Shown here: in pieces, positions 45,960 to 58,309 of the stretch | How positions within the stretch are numbered: the first letter of the stretch is position 1 | Layout: every line of letters starts with the position of its first letter | Source: Apium graveolens | Taxonomy: Eukaryota; Streptophyta; Magnoliopsida; Apiales; Apiaceae | Direction: 5' to 3' | Length of the DNA: 64,000 nucleotides | Assembly: GCF_009905375.1 (NCBI RefSeq) | Contig: NC_133649.1 | Coordinates: forward strand, 237,116,201 to 237,180,200 | Position numbers and translations under genes: made by a program | Notes under the pieces: model-generated | Told to the model about the DNA's origin: nothing | The model's database searches: none | The model's input: only the letters and a program-made list of their open reading frames with translations

Positions 45960-48796
45960 TGTAACATCCGGGAAATATCGTGTAATTATTTGTATCAATA
46001 AATGATTATTATGTGAATATTATATGAATTTTTGGTAAATTATCTGATGATTGATAATAATATTTGGATGTTTGTATATAATAAAATGTGAGTATGTTAA
46101 TTTTAATATGTCCAGAATAAAATATAGAATTAAGGAATTTTTCTGGTAATTTTTGGAGTGTTATATGATTTTATAATTATTTATGAATTTATTAATTATT
46201 TTCTCAATAATTAAAAAATTATTTTATAAAGCCGGAAATCGTCCGACTTCAACCGTTTTTACGTTTTTACAACCCGAAACTCTTCCGAAAACTCCTTTCT
46301 AACCTAATCTGGTAATTCCGGTCATTTTCCGTGTTTTGACTTTTCCGATCCGGATTACGGTTTGATCCATGCGCGGCCCGGTGCAAGATTTCCGATACGA
46401 TAATCATTTCGGTGAATCAACAAAACCCATATTCTCGAAAGACGGGATATTATTACATTATTTTCGTATAAAGTGTTTTATAAAAGTCCGGTTTGGATAA
46501 TTATCCAATACGGGTATCAAATCGGATCATTTTCGCAGTTACTTAGCGGCTAAGTAACTAATTTAACGATCCAAAACGAACCAATATTCCGTAAATATAA
46601 ATAGCCTATTTCTTATTTCATTTATTTCGTTTATTCATTTGCAACCAATACGAATACAGTAAATATAAAGAAAAACCCTAGAAACCGATACGTTCTTGAA
46701 AATCAAACGCATGGACGAAGGCATTATCGAACTCCGATTCAGGCGTGAAATATATCAAAATGAAGCTCTCGAAAAGTACTTTCATAATCAATCATCCGTT
46801 TTAATGCAGGAATCAAGGTGATTTTCTTATTTATTTAATTATTTTTGAATTATTTGAAAATTAAAATATGAATTTTTGTAAACCTGATTGTTTGATTATT
46901 TTTATGATTCTATGTTCTAGTACATGTTGTCCTTGTCAGATTTATATATCATACGTTAAAGATAAAGTTCAGTAACATAGGTAAAAGCTAGTTTGATTTT
47001 CCAGATTGGTGTTCTTGATGTTCTTGAGTGCACTCATCGTATTTCTATGAGTTTTAGCCAGAATTTTAATTGAATGAATCTGGGTACGGACGAACTAGGT
47101 GGTTGAATAGATCGTATCATGAGGAATCTAAAGGTATAATCAAAATTGTAAACCGAAGTCGGGAAGGTGATCATCGGAAAACGGGGTTTCGCGGCGGCGG
47201 GATTTTTCCCGTCCGTTTTCCCGTTGATTCACTGAGTGGTTTCGTGATTTGGTCACAGATTTAAGTTCCTGATGAGGCCATCTACATATCTGCACATTTT
47301 CGTGACGTTCTGGGTAGTTGCAGGTTACCGTCGGCGAGCTCAGTGGCGGCGGCCATAGCTGCCGGCCGCGAGGGAAGAAGGAGGTGGTGAAACTACGATT
47401 TCATCACCCTTCTTTCGTGGTTTTGCATTTTAGTCCCTATAATTTCAAAACTTTTTAAAAATTAGATTTATGTTTTAAAAGTTTTCAAAAATCAGATTTC
47501 TGTTTATAATTATTTTCAAAAATTGTTTTTAATTTTTAAAAAATTTTAAAAAATTATTATCTTTATTATAAATATTATTTTTTTTATTCGAAATTAAATC
47601 CTAATTATTTAATTAATTAATTTTAAGTGATAATTAATTATTAATTAATCAATTAATTTAATTATTAATTGGTTAATTGATTTAATTAATTATTAATTAA
47701 TCTTAATTGATTTAATAATTAGATTTAATTATTTATTTTTGATTTAAAAATTCTGAAAAATAGTTTCGAGGTTTAAAATATTATTTTAAATTATTTTCAA
47801 GGTTCGATAAAAATTATAAAGTCAAATTCGGGTGTTCGGACCCTATTCTTGATTATAAAATGATTCGGAGACCCATTTTAATTCTGAAAAATGTTCAAAA
47901 ATTCATATTAAATACCTGGAAAATCATTTTGACTCTGAATCTTCTTTGAAAAATTATTTTGATTGAATACCTTACGTGCTATATGCTACGTGCTATTTGA
48001 TTGATGTGTTATATGCCTATGTCGTTATTATTTGACTGTTTCAGTCATAACTTTCAATCCATAAATCGGATTTGGGTAAAACGAAGGGTTGATAAAAACT
48101 TATGACGTTTATGTGACAATTAGAATAATATGAGTATGAATAATTGATAGATACTTATGATGCCTAGCAGAGTCAGCGAGGCATAGAATAGGAAACCAGT
48201 GATACATAAATAGAATCGAAGCGTAGAAAGGGAAGGAAAGTGATTGATAAATAGAAGCAAGGCATAGAAAGAGAAGAAAAGTGGTTGATGAATAAAACTA
48301 TTAGATGAGTACAAGTAAAGTGAAAATCGTCGGTGATAATGCAAGTACTACTGAACCTTCTTCAAAATATATTGTAAATATTTTTGAACTGTTTCATAAC
48401 ATGTTGCTATTATTCAAAATAACTCATGTTTTATATTGCAAGCTCTTTAAACTATTTAACCTTGAACCCTGATTCTTATTGATCTTAAGCCATAAGCATT
48501 ATTCTTCATAAACCATTGATTGTTGAATTCCCAGATACGAGCCATACCCATGCGATACTACTCCACAAATACATATCTACCATATATTGATTCTGATATT
48601 GAATTTCTTAACATACCAACCTTTATTCATTGTTTAACAGAAGACTAATTCTTGGAACCCTTGAACCCTTGGTCTTCTACTTTCTGATTCTTTCCTTGAT
48701 TAAAAGCCAATATTTTTGAAATCCCTGTTATGCCTTCACGGTGTTATGAATCACCCTATGCTTCAAGATAAATGTTGTTTATGATTCAATTTATTG

Positions 48797-48801
48797 ATTT
48801 A
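48797..48801. repeat. Target-site duplication of E, left copy (ATTTA)
   Basis: Matches 62375-62379; the empty site is seen in B's 5' LTR at about 39068 (GATTTACATTGG). Confidence 0.92.
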
Positions 48802-51800
48802 TGTCACACCCCAACTTAACCAACAAAATTAAATATAATTATTACAATATTTAGAAGAAAGTAAACATAACCAAATCCAAGATCTTACAGTTAAGGGTTT
48901 GGAACAGCCCAACACTACCATCTATTACAACTGATTTTAATTTGGAGTACTCACACAAAACTATCCCTTATTCTACCTGAGCTCGAACATACGCATCATC
49001 GTCACAGGTCTTACGTGCTGTCTGCTTGAATCTAACCATAGCTACTAGCTGTAATATCAGGGTAAAGCAAGGAGTGAGCCAAATACTCAAAAAGCGCTAA
49101 ACAATACGATGCGAAACATAAATCGAGATATATATTAAAGAATGACAATGTGAAGACATAACCAATAATAACAAGAGATAAAACTTTGGGTGATGGCATC
49201 ATTTGCTTGTATCAAAACATTTTCAAAATCATATCTTAAACAAAATCATTTTACGACGCTAAGGATTACAGCCGGTGATCAGCCGCGAAGTAATCCCAAA
49301 CCTCGCTGGGTTCTAAAACATTAATGGGATCCCTAGGAAACTTTTAAGCCTACATTATAAATGTGGAAAGGACTCGCGTCTCAGTCCAGATCCACTATTC
49401 AAAGAAAACATTTATGACAAAATCTCTTTTAAAATCCATATTTTATTCATTTCAAAAACTGATGCCGATTTATGACAAAATCTCTTTTAACAGTATACAT
49501 TTTTATCAAGAGATTATAGATCAACTCGAAACACTGGAAATATGGTACTAAATCTCAAGGCCATGATCCACTAGACTTTACTCTATTAGGGTAACTGAAA
49601 GGATTCCATATACAAAACTTGGGCAAGAAAATTTAGCGAGGCTATTGGATATTATAAAGGGGTAATGCCAAGCTAGGCTTAAAGCAATGGTTTTTCGACA
49701 AGGTACAAGTGCTAGAACATCAAGAAGATAAGCTTCATGAATAATAAGGGTGTTAAGGTATGAAGAAATGATCTTTAGCTCAGGGTATATCAGGACTGTT
49801 AAACTTTAGGGTAATAAAGAGAGGTATCAATCAATTATGGACAACTTTGATGAATATCTGGCTTTTAGATATCAAGGTAAAGTTCTATAGGGATTCAAGC
49901 ATCAGGGTGAGATATCAATACTCTAGGAATCATTAGCATGATAATCAAGAGGATCAATCAAGTGTTATAACAACTCTTTATTTTATCATGGCATTCAAAT
50001 TACTTTAATATACTATCATGATAAGACTTTTGAACTACTTGCAATACGTACTTGAGGGTTCATGGCATTTCTATATAATTCAAAGATAACTTAAGATACG
50101 CTTGGTTCAAGTATATCAAAATGACTCAGGATAATCGCATCAATATATATATGAACTAATTGTTACGCATTTGCAGTGAATACGAAAGACAGGTTGAATC
50201 ACTTGCCTTGAGAAAGGCTAGTCTGGTCTAGCTGGTAGGAGCAACTGGAAGCTTCACTCGACCTTTATAGAAAGTTTACCCTCGTCTAGAGATCCTACAT
50301 AAATAATAATCCTCATTATAATATATTCTCACCAACTTAACCTCTTTACAACCCGAAATTAAACACGAATGGCACTTAGGCCTATATGCACTTAATTTAT
50401 ATTCACCTTATAAATATAATTGTACACATAGCCACATATATTCACATATCATATTTTAATACCAAATAATACCACATACACCATAATGCAACACTAGGCT
50501 TGGATGATCTCGATCCCCAACTTAAGTCACCTGGTCACTATACTTAGACAAAGTCTCCAAATTTTGGCTTCCTAACCCGATGTGCCTTTACTAAACTATC
50601 CAAAACCTATTGACCCTCACTTGGGCATTTTGTTATACTGACTTTATACTATCTTACAACCATGGTGGTCAACCTGGATCTCACTCCTAAGTGTTCTAAA
50701 ACTATGCGATAAGTGAAAGTGCTCACTGGAGTAAATTTCAGAATGACATCTACGGTTTCTTGAGTGCATTAGACACCCTTAAACTACAAGTTTTCCTCCA
50801 AAACTCTTACAATATACTCTTCTGACCATAAGGCATCTCTCAAACTTGATGTGGCTCAAGGGCCTAGCTTGGGCCTCCTTGGGCCTAAGCTTAAAGTCCA
50901 TGATTTCCCTGTTTTTCTGGGCAGAAAACGCCCTGACTTGAACTAACTTGTGACACATGGTTCTAACTCCTATTTTATGAACTATGGCTGGAAAAACTTC
51001 TCTGACACTCCCTCTAACTAAGGCCCAACAGGGCCTAATGAGGGCCTACCCATGACATGGTCAAAACTTCCTATTTCTAAGTTGCAACAAAACTGTCCCC
51101 TGCTGGACAGATTTTGTGATTTCACTTGTGCACTTAACCAAATGACTTATAAACCTCCAACCAACACCTAAAACCTTTTATATACTCCTAATAATAGCTT
51201 CTGGTGGCTTGGGCCTCAAAGTGCACATCAATGACATGGTCAAAACTCACTCTAAACCTCAGGGTACTAAACTGATTTTCTGCAGAAACTAAGACTCTCC
51301 TTTCTCCAAGGTTTTTACTTGACAAACTCAAGCACCAACAACTCAAATATCCAAACCATGACTTAAATATGGTGATATACTGAACTAACTCTCTTACACT
51401 CAAAATAATCTTGGTGGAGATCATCCTTACCTAGGGTGCAACATGGCAAAACAAAGGAAATCACATTACACAATTTACAAGTCATCAAGTTTTTGAAAAT
51501 AACAAGTTACATATTTTTATAAAATATATACACGAATTATTACCATGCATCAAGGAGCACTAATCAAGATTAACACCTTATCCCTACTGAAATTAAATCT
51601 TACTAACAAAACCTTTCCAAATGATCAAAATCTTCCAACATTCCAAGAGAAATCTACATGCATGCATGACTTCGAGTTCTACAAACCAAAACAACATATT
51701 TTCTAAATTTATTCTATCATGAAATCGACATGCAATCCCAACAATAGCTATATCTAGATGATCACTTAGCATGCAAAGGGTTTTATCAAGTTTTTGATAA

Positions 51801-52857
51801 AAAATTATGTTATCACTACCAAAAACACATAGAAATGAATCAAGGCAACAAGAATGATCTCAAGGACCATTCATTCGGCTCCCTTAAGGTCATGGCCGAA
51901 TGAAATGGAAGGGAAATGGCCATTCAACATCAAGAGTCTCTTTCTCAAGACTTGGTATTTCACCATTCCTTGTAGTCCTCTCAAAAACAACCTTAAATCC
52001 ATAAGAATCAAGATTGTACTTTGAGTTCCAACTAAAACCTTGACATGCAAACTTAAAACTTAAACTTTTTACTCAAAACTCTTTGAATTATATATGATCA
52101 TGATATGAGAAGTAATATTTACTTGTATGGAAGGTGGGAGCTTGAATGAGGAATGAAGAAAAGGGGAGGGGATAGGTTTTCGGCTAAAACCCGAGAGGAG
52201 AGGGGGAGGGCCGAGAGGAGAGGGAGAAGGGAGGGAGGAGAGAGTGAGGTGAGGGTGGAGTGTGAAATGATCATGACAACTTGTGCTTGTTTTTATGGTT
52301 TTGATTTGAACAAATGTGAGTGGAATTGGTAATTGACAAAAGTAGCCCTCTAGCAAGGTTAGGTCATTTTGCATGCAAGGACAAAGAAGTAATTTCGCTA
52401 GTAAGATGAGAGTTAGTGGGGTTGGAATTGTCTTTTTAGCCCTTTAAGTTGAATAGAAAAGGATTTGCATGCAAGGGCAACCATGTAATTTGATAATTAA
52501 TAAGCAACTTATTTTCAAAGATTTATTTTTATATAATAAAATAAAAGCTCAAAAATTATAAAATTTATACCATAAAATAATTTGGATTTTTAGAACTTTT
52601 ATAAAATCACTTTCAAAATTTGTGAACAAAATATCTTTTAAAAGAAAATTTCTCCAAGGCTTAGAATATTCCTTATAAATCAAGAATAAAGGAAATAAAT
52701 AAACTTTTACTTTGAAAAATCATAAACTACACTTAAAAATTTTATAATGCAGAAATTCTCACTAACACAAACGCGCAATCATTGAACATATTTACTTTCG
52801 ACTTTAATATTATACCAAAACCACAAATAATATTACATGAAAATGTCGGTCGTAACA
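48802..52857 (-). repeat. 3' LTR of E
   Basis: 4,056 bp. At 49411-49430 it carries a 20-bp copy of 49469-49488, replacing sequence still present in the other LTR. Contains the GA-rich tract 52195-52262 (pyrimidine-rich leader on the element strand). Confidence 0.93.
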
Positions 52858-52878
52858 TCCTCTCCCCCTTAAGGGATT
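52858..52878 (-). promoter_or_regulatory. Polypurine tract of E
   Basis: Minus-strand CCCTTAAGGGGGAGAGGA directly before the 3' LTR. Confidence 0.8.
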
Positions 52879-52891
52879 CTGTCCCCGGAAT

Positions 52892-54145
52892 CTAAGAGAA
52901 CAGATGAGGATACCAGGAACGCATATCAGACTCTAACTCCCAAGTCATTTCTTCGACCTTAGGGTTCCTCCAAAGTACTTTTACTAACTTTACTGACTTA
53001 TTTCTAAGACTCTTCTCTTGCCAGTCGAGTATTTTGACAGGTTGCTCCACGAATGACAGGTCTGCCTGAATTTTTACAGGTTCATAGTCTATCACATGGT
53101 TGGCGTCAGGATTGTACTTCTTAAGCAACGACACATGGAACACATTATGCACATGCTGATACTGAGGTGGTAAGGCTAACTCGTAGGCTACCTTCCCCAC
53201 TTGACTCAAAATTTCAAAAGGACCTATATATCTAGGTGCTAACTTCCCTTTCTTGCCAAATCTAGACAACCCTTTTCTAGGCGACACCTTCAACAAAACA
53301 GCTTCGCCAACTTGGAATCGAACATCCTTACGCGCTGGATCCGCATACTTCCTCTGTCTATTTTGAGCAGCAAGTAGCCTTCTCTGAATTAACTTGACTG
53401 TATCATGCAACTGTTGTACCAATTCCGAGCCGAGAATCCTTCCTTCTCCTACTTCATCCCAACTTGTCGGTGATCTGCATTTTCGCCCGTACAAAGCTTC
53501 GTATGGTGGCATGCCAATACTGGAATGATAGTTATTGTTGTAATAGAATTCAATCAATGGCAAGTGGTCGTCCCAACTTCCTGCAAAATCGATTGCACAA
53601 CTGCGCAACATGTCTTCGATCGTTTGAATTGTCCTTTTGCTCTGACCATCAGTCTGCGGGTGGTACGCCGTGCTCATATTCAACTTCGTGCCAAGACTTT
53701 CTTGAAATTGCTTCCAGAATCTCGAGTTAAATCGGGGATCTCTGTCTGAAACTATCGATACGGGTACTCCATGCCTTAGTACGATTTCATGCACGTACAG
53801 ATGAACCAATTTGTCCAATGACGACTTCTCAATAATTGGAAGAAAATGTGCTGACTTCGTAAGATGATCAATTATCACCCATATAGCGTCATGTCCGGAT
53901 TTCGTTCGCGGTAGTCCCACTATAAAGTCCATAGCAATATTTTCCCATTTCCATTCTGGAATCTTTAGGGGCTGAATTAATCCACTTGGTCGTTGATGTT
54001 CTGCCTTCACTTTTTGACAAGTATAACACTTCACAACCCATTCTGCCACGTCTCGCTTCATATTTGGCCACCAAAAGTTCCGTTTTAAGTCCCGATACAT
54101 CTTGGTGCTTCCCGGGTGGATTGAAAATTTCAAATTGTGGGCTTC
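52892..54145 (-). pseudogene. Integrase with chromodomain, E
   Basis: Open frame 54133-52892. Zinc-binding part: HPGSTKMYRDLKRNFWWPNM and CYTCQKVK. Core: Asp in IAMDFIVGLP and Asp in IVSDRDPRF. The block that should read TDGQSERTIQ reads TDGQSKRTIQ, replacing the catalytic Glu by Lys. The C-terminus (VKVLWRNPKVEEMTWE, then WYPHLFS) is the chromodomain-type tail that defines chromoviruses and is thought to steer insertion to heterochromatin. A TAA at about 54146 separates it from RNase H. The frame is open but the enzyme is expected to be dead. Confidence 0.92.
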
Positions 54146-55880
54146 TTATAGGATTTCATTCTTCAATTCAGGTACATGAGGAACCCAAATTCTTGAGGAA
54201 AACCTTAGTATACCTAGCTCATCCTTTTGAGTGCTAATCTCCTCTCCAGTTAGCTGATTCTTCTCTTTCACCATCACTTCTTCCTGACATTTCCTTATCG
54301 TTTCCACTAGTGTTGGCTGAAAAGTCATCGCACGACAAACTTTTTCAACTTTTCCACAATCACAGAGTTCCAGTACAAATCTCTTGATCTCTTCAGTCAG
54401 TTCCTTTGGTGTTGCCATCATATTCAATCTCTCATTCCTGCTTAGAGCATCGGTCACAACATTCGCCTTTCCAGGATGGTAATTTATCGAGCAATCGTAG
54501 TCCTTGATCAATTCCAGCCATCTCCTCTGCCTCATATTGAGCTCCTTCTGAGTGAAAATGTACTTTAAACTCTTATGATCTGTGTAGATTTCACACTTTT
54601 CTCCGTAGAGGTAATGTCTCCAAATCTTAAGTGCGAACACTATGGCGGCTAGTTCCAAGTCATGCGTTGGGTACTTCAACTTATGCGGTTTTAACTGTCT
54701 TGACGCATACGCGATCACCTTACTGTGTTGCATTAACACACAACCCAATCCTTTATGAGAAGCGTAGCTGAATATCACAAAGTTCCCTTGGTCCTCTGGT
54801 AGTACTAACACGGGAGTGGTTACCAATCTCTGTTTCAACTCTTGAAAGCTATCCTCACATTCTGCACTCCATTCGAACTTCTGATTCTTCCTGGTTAACT
54901 TGGTCAATGGCGTAGTGATTTTTGAAAAATCCTTGACAAACCTTCTATAGTACCCTGCCAATCCTAGAAAACTTCACACTTCCGTAGGTGTCTTTGGCCT
55001 CTCCCAACTCATAACCGCCTCAATCTTTTCCGGATCCACTTTAACTCCTTCATTTCCAATGACATGCCCCAAAAATTGAACTTCCTTTAACTAAAACTCA
55101 CATTTGGTAAACTTGGCATACAACTTCTCTTGACGAAGTATCTCCAATGCTATCCAGAGGTGGTGCTTATGTTCTTCTTCCGACTTAGAATAAATAAGGA
55201 TGTCATCAATGAATACCACTACAAACTTGTCCAAATACTTCTTAAATACCCGATTCATCAGATCCATAAATACGGCCGGGGCATTGGTCAATCCAAACGG
55301 CATTACTAGGAATTCATAATGCCCATATCTGGTCCTGAATGCTGTCTTGAGAATGTCTTCTTCCTTGATCTTTAATTGACGGTATCCCGATCTCAAGTCA
55401 ATCTTTGAAAAGCACTTTGCTCCCTTCAGCTGGTTAAAAAGGTCATCTATTCTTGGTAGCGGGTAGCGGTTCTTAATCGTTACCTTATTCAACTCCCGAT
55501 AATCTATACATAGCCGTATACTTCCATCTTTCTTCTTTACAAACAGAACAGGTGCTCCCCATGGCGATGTACTTGGCCGTATCACTCCTTTATCCAACAA
55601 TTCTTGTAGCTGGCTCGCTAACTCTTTCATTTCTGTTGGTGCCATCCTATATGGGGCCTTTGAAACTGGTTCCGTGCCTGGAGCAAGGTTGATCTCGAAC
55701 TCGATTTGTCGATCTGGTGGTAAGCCTGGTAGTTCGTCTGGAAACACATCGGGGAACTCGTTAACTACGGGGATATCTTCTATGCTGGGACTGCCTTTTT
55801 CTGAATCCACTACATAAGCTAGGAACGACTCACAACCTTTTCTAAGTAGCTTCTTAGCCTGAATGATTGTAAGAAATAGT
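54146..55880 (-). pseudogene. Reverse transcriptase and RNase H of E
   Basis: Frame 55810-55091: [38 protein letters not shown], then the active site [12 protein letters not shown] at about 55190. A TAG (55091) replaces Trp after KCEF, and a TGA near 54970 replaces Arg before SFLGL. Frame 54961-54146 holds the connection ([18 protein letters not shown]) and RNase H ([35 protein letters not shown]). In the first RNase H motif Tyr stands where the catalytic Asp is usual (DAS). A TAA at about 55865 separates it from protease. Confidence 0.92.
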
Positions 55881-57505
55881 TATTCTTGCCTCTGCCCCTT
55901 AAATACTACCTTCTCTCCACTCTTCATCTTTAAATACACTTTCTTGGTCTTACAATTAATCTGGGCATTATTCTTCCCTAACCAATCCATTCCTAAAATT
56001 ATATCAAACTCTCCCAACTTGAAGAGTATCAAGTCGGCTGAAAACTTATACCCTGAAATATCAATCTCACACTTCAGACAGAATTGATTCACATGAATCT
56101 TCTCTTGGTTTGCAATTACCACATTTACTACCTTGCTCATAACCATTTTATCACATTGAAGTTTATCAACAAAAGTTTCTGATATGAAAGATCTTGTTGC
56201 TCCCGAATCAATCAATACTTTAGCTTTGACATTATTGAGTAAAAGTGTACTTGCTATCACCTTAGAATTCTGAACGGCATCCTTCATCTTCAGATCAAAT
56301 GTCCTTGTTGTTGCTAGCGGGGTTGTTGTAGGTGGTGGAGGTAATGCTAATACCTCAGCTGGCACGCTTGCACTGGTACTTGCCACATTCATTAAAGCTT
56401 TGACTGGTCCGGTCGCCTTGCACTCCCTAGCTATGTGTCCAGTCTTTCCACATTTGTAACATGTAACTCCTGGCTTCGGCATCTTGCACTCATTTGCCAA
56501 ATGTCCCTTCTGGTTGCACCTATAGCATGTCATGCTCAGCTTATTACATACTCCGGGGTGCCTTCTTCCACAATGCTTGCATTCCGGTCTCTGGAACCTG
56601 TTTTCTCCCGCTTGCCCTTGGCTTGCCTGGTTGTTCCCTTTCGATTCTTGTCTTTTGCCCAAATTCCCTTTCTTTTGAACATTTTCACCCTTATGAAACC
56701 CAATCCTCTTAACACTCCGATCTTGTGAATTTCCGGCTTCAGACTTCTCTCTATAAAACGGAACCTTTCTTTTCTTGTTATCCATTTCCTTCCTTGACTG
56801 CATCCCATTATTCTCAATCAGAGCAGCTTTTTGTACTACTCTCGTATAGGTTTCAAGCTCAAACATAGCCACTCTATCTCTGATCCAAGGCTCCAATCCT
56901 TGCTGAAATTTCTTCGCTTTTTCTTCCTCAGTGCTGGTATACTTGGTCACAAACCTTGACAAATTAGTGAACTTCTTCTCATACTCCAGTACCGTCATGT
57001 TCCCTTGCTTCAACTCCAGAAATTTAAGCTCCATCTGATTCTGCATGTACTTAGGGTAATACTTTTCCAGAAATAACTTCTTAAATCTCTCCCAAGAAAC
57101 CTGCTGAGTTGCTTCCATAGCTTTTACTGATTCCCGCCAATAGATGACTTCGCCCTTCAAGAAGTAAGTAGCATATGGCGTCTTCTGATCGTCTCCTAAC
57201 TGTACCAACTCAAAAGCTCTTTCCATTTCCTTAATCCATGTGTTAGCTATTACCGGATCAGTGGTACCATGAAATGCAGGTGGATTCACATTCTGAAAAG
57301 CCTTGAAAGTGACAATTTGTCGGGGTGGTACTGGTGGCTCGGGTGGTTGGTGTGGTTCACGGTTATCTTGGTTTTTAATTCATTGTTGAAGAGTTAGTTG
57401 TTGTTGAGCTATAGCATTGGTTTGCTGTTGCAAAGTTTTCAATAGTCGAAGAATATTTGGGTATGTGGTAGATGTGGTTGTTGGGTTCTTCTTTTCGGGA
57501 GGCAT
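55881..57505 (-). pseudogene. gag and protease of E
   Basis: ATG at 57505 (MPPEKKNPTTTSTTYPNILR); a TGA at 57380-57382 interrupts the N-terminal region. The open frame from about 57289 holds the capsid domain (FLKGEVIYWRESVKAM, FKKLFLEKYYPKYMQ) and three Cys/His motifs (CKHCGRRHPGVC, CYRCNQKGHLANEC, CYKCGKTGHIAREC). The aspartic protease follows (VLIDSGATRSFIS, and ILGMDWLGKNNAQINC). Zinc knuckles and the protease Asp-Ser-Gly are intact. Ends at 55880. Gag and protease would build and mature the particle. Confidence 0.93.
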
Positions 57506-57805
57506 GATCCTGAAATAAGAGTTATGTCAAAATAGATTGAAATAATTCGAGGGTATCGCATGGCATTCTTATTTTCAAATGAGGTCAAATTTTAAATTAA
57601 ACAGATATGGCGACGCATATAAAAGCGTAAAATAACAGTTGAGAGAAAATGGAATGATAGTGCATAATTTCTGAAATTTAAGGTCACAATACATCAGGAT
57701 TGGGACAAAGTCTGATTCTAGGAACACCAGGCTTATTTAAAGGAAACAACTGGGAATTCTACGAAGTCTGATAGTACAACAACATGAAAAGATAAATGGA
57801 AAGAA

Positions 57806-58210
57806 CTAAGGCTCCACTCCATCTGAACGGGGCTTAGTAGTCTTTTCCTCTCGAAGCGTCTTCACAATGCTCTGGAGCTCATCTGCCACCATCTGGATGA
57901 CATACTAGCTGGTGCGGTCCCGGTGCGCTGGCATCTCCTCAAGCTTAATATTGACGTACTGAATCAAAGTCTCAAGTCTCGCAGTCATCTGCTCATTGGG
58001 TTTCCCTTCATAGTTTCGGCTGTCAGGGTACACGTTCTTCAGTCGGTCTATCAGCCGGTCGTACATGCCCTGAAGCATGTCAAACTCGCGCCACAACTCA
58101 GCATACACGGAGAAAGCAATAGTGTCATCCGACCCAGAGGGTGTCGAGGAATGCGCCCTTTGGTGACAAACCAATAAGAGGAGTATTAATATTAATAATA
58201 ATAAATTTAC
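57806..58210 (-). other. Open frame without ATG in the leader of E
   Basis: Between primer site and gag, the minus strand has an open frame from 58210 to 57806, broken only by a TAG at 57905. Content: YAELWREFDMLQGMYDRLID, helical, then VADELQSIVKTLREEK; possibly a coiled coil. It has no upstream ATG, so it would need a lost start, splicing or internal Met. Extra leader ORFs exist in some gypsy elements. Not recognised. Confidence 0.35.
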
Positions 58211-58289
58211 TCAACCTACTCTCTCGCATATTATCTATAACCTATACTTATACCTATAACCTATTTGGGCTGTCCAGGGACTCTAAACC

Positions 58290-58306
58290 GTAGCTCTGAT
58301 ACTAAA
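58290..58306 (-). promoter_or_regulatory. Primer binding site of E
   Basis: Minus-strand TAGTATCAGAGCTACGG near the 5' LTR; initiator-Met type with one mismatch. Confidence 0.8.
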
Positions 58307-58309
58307 ACC

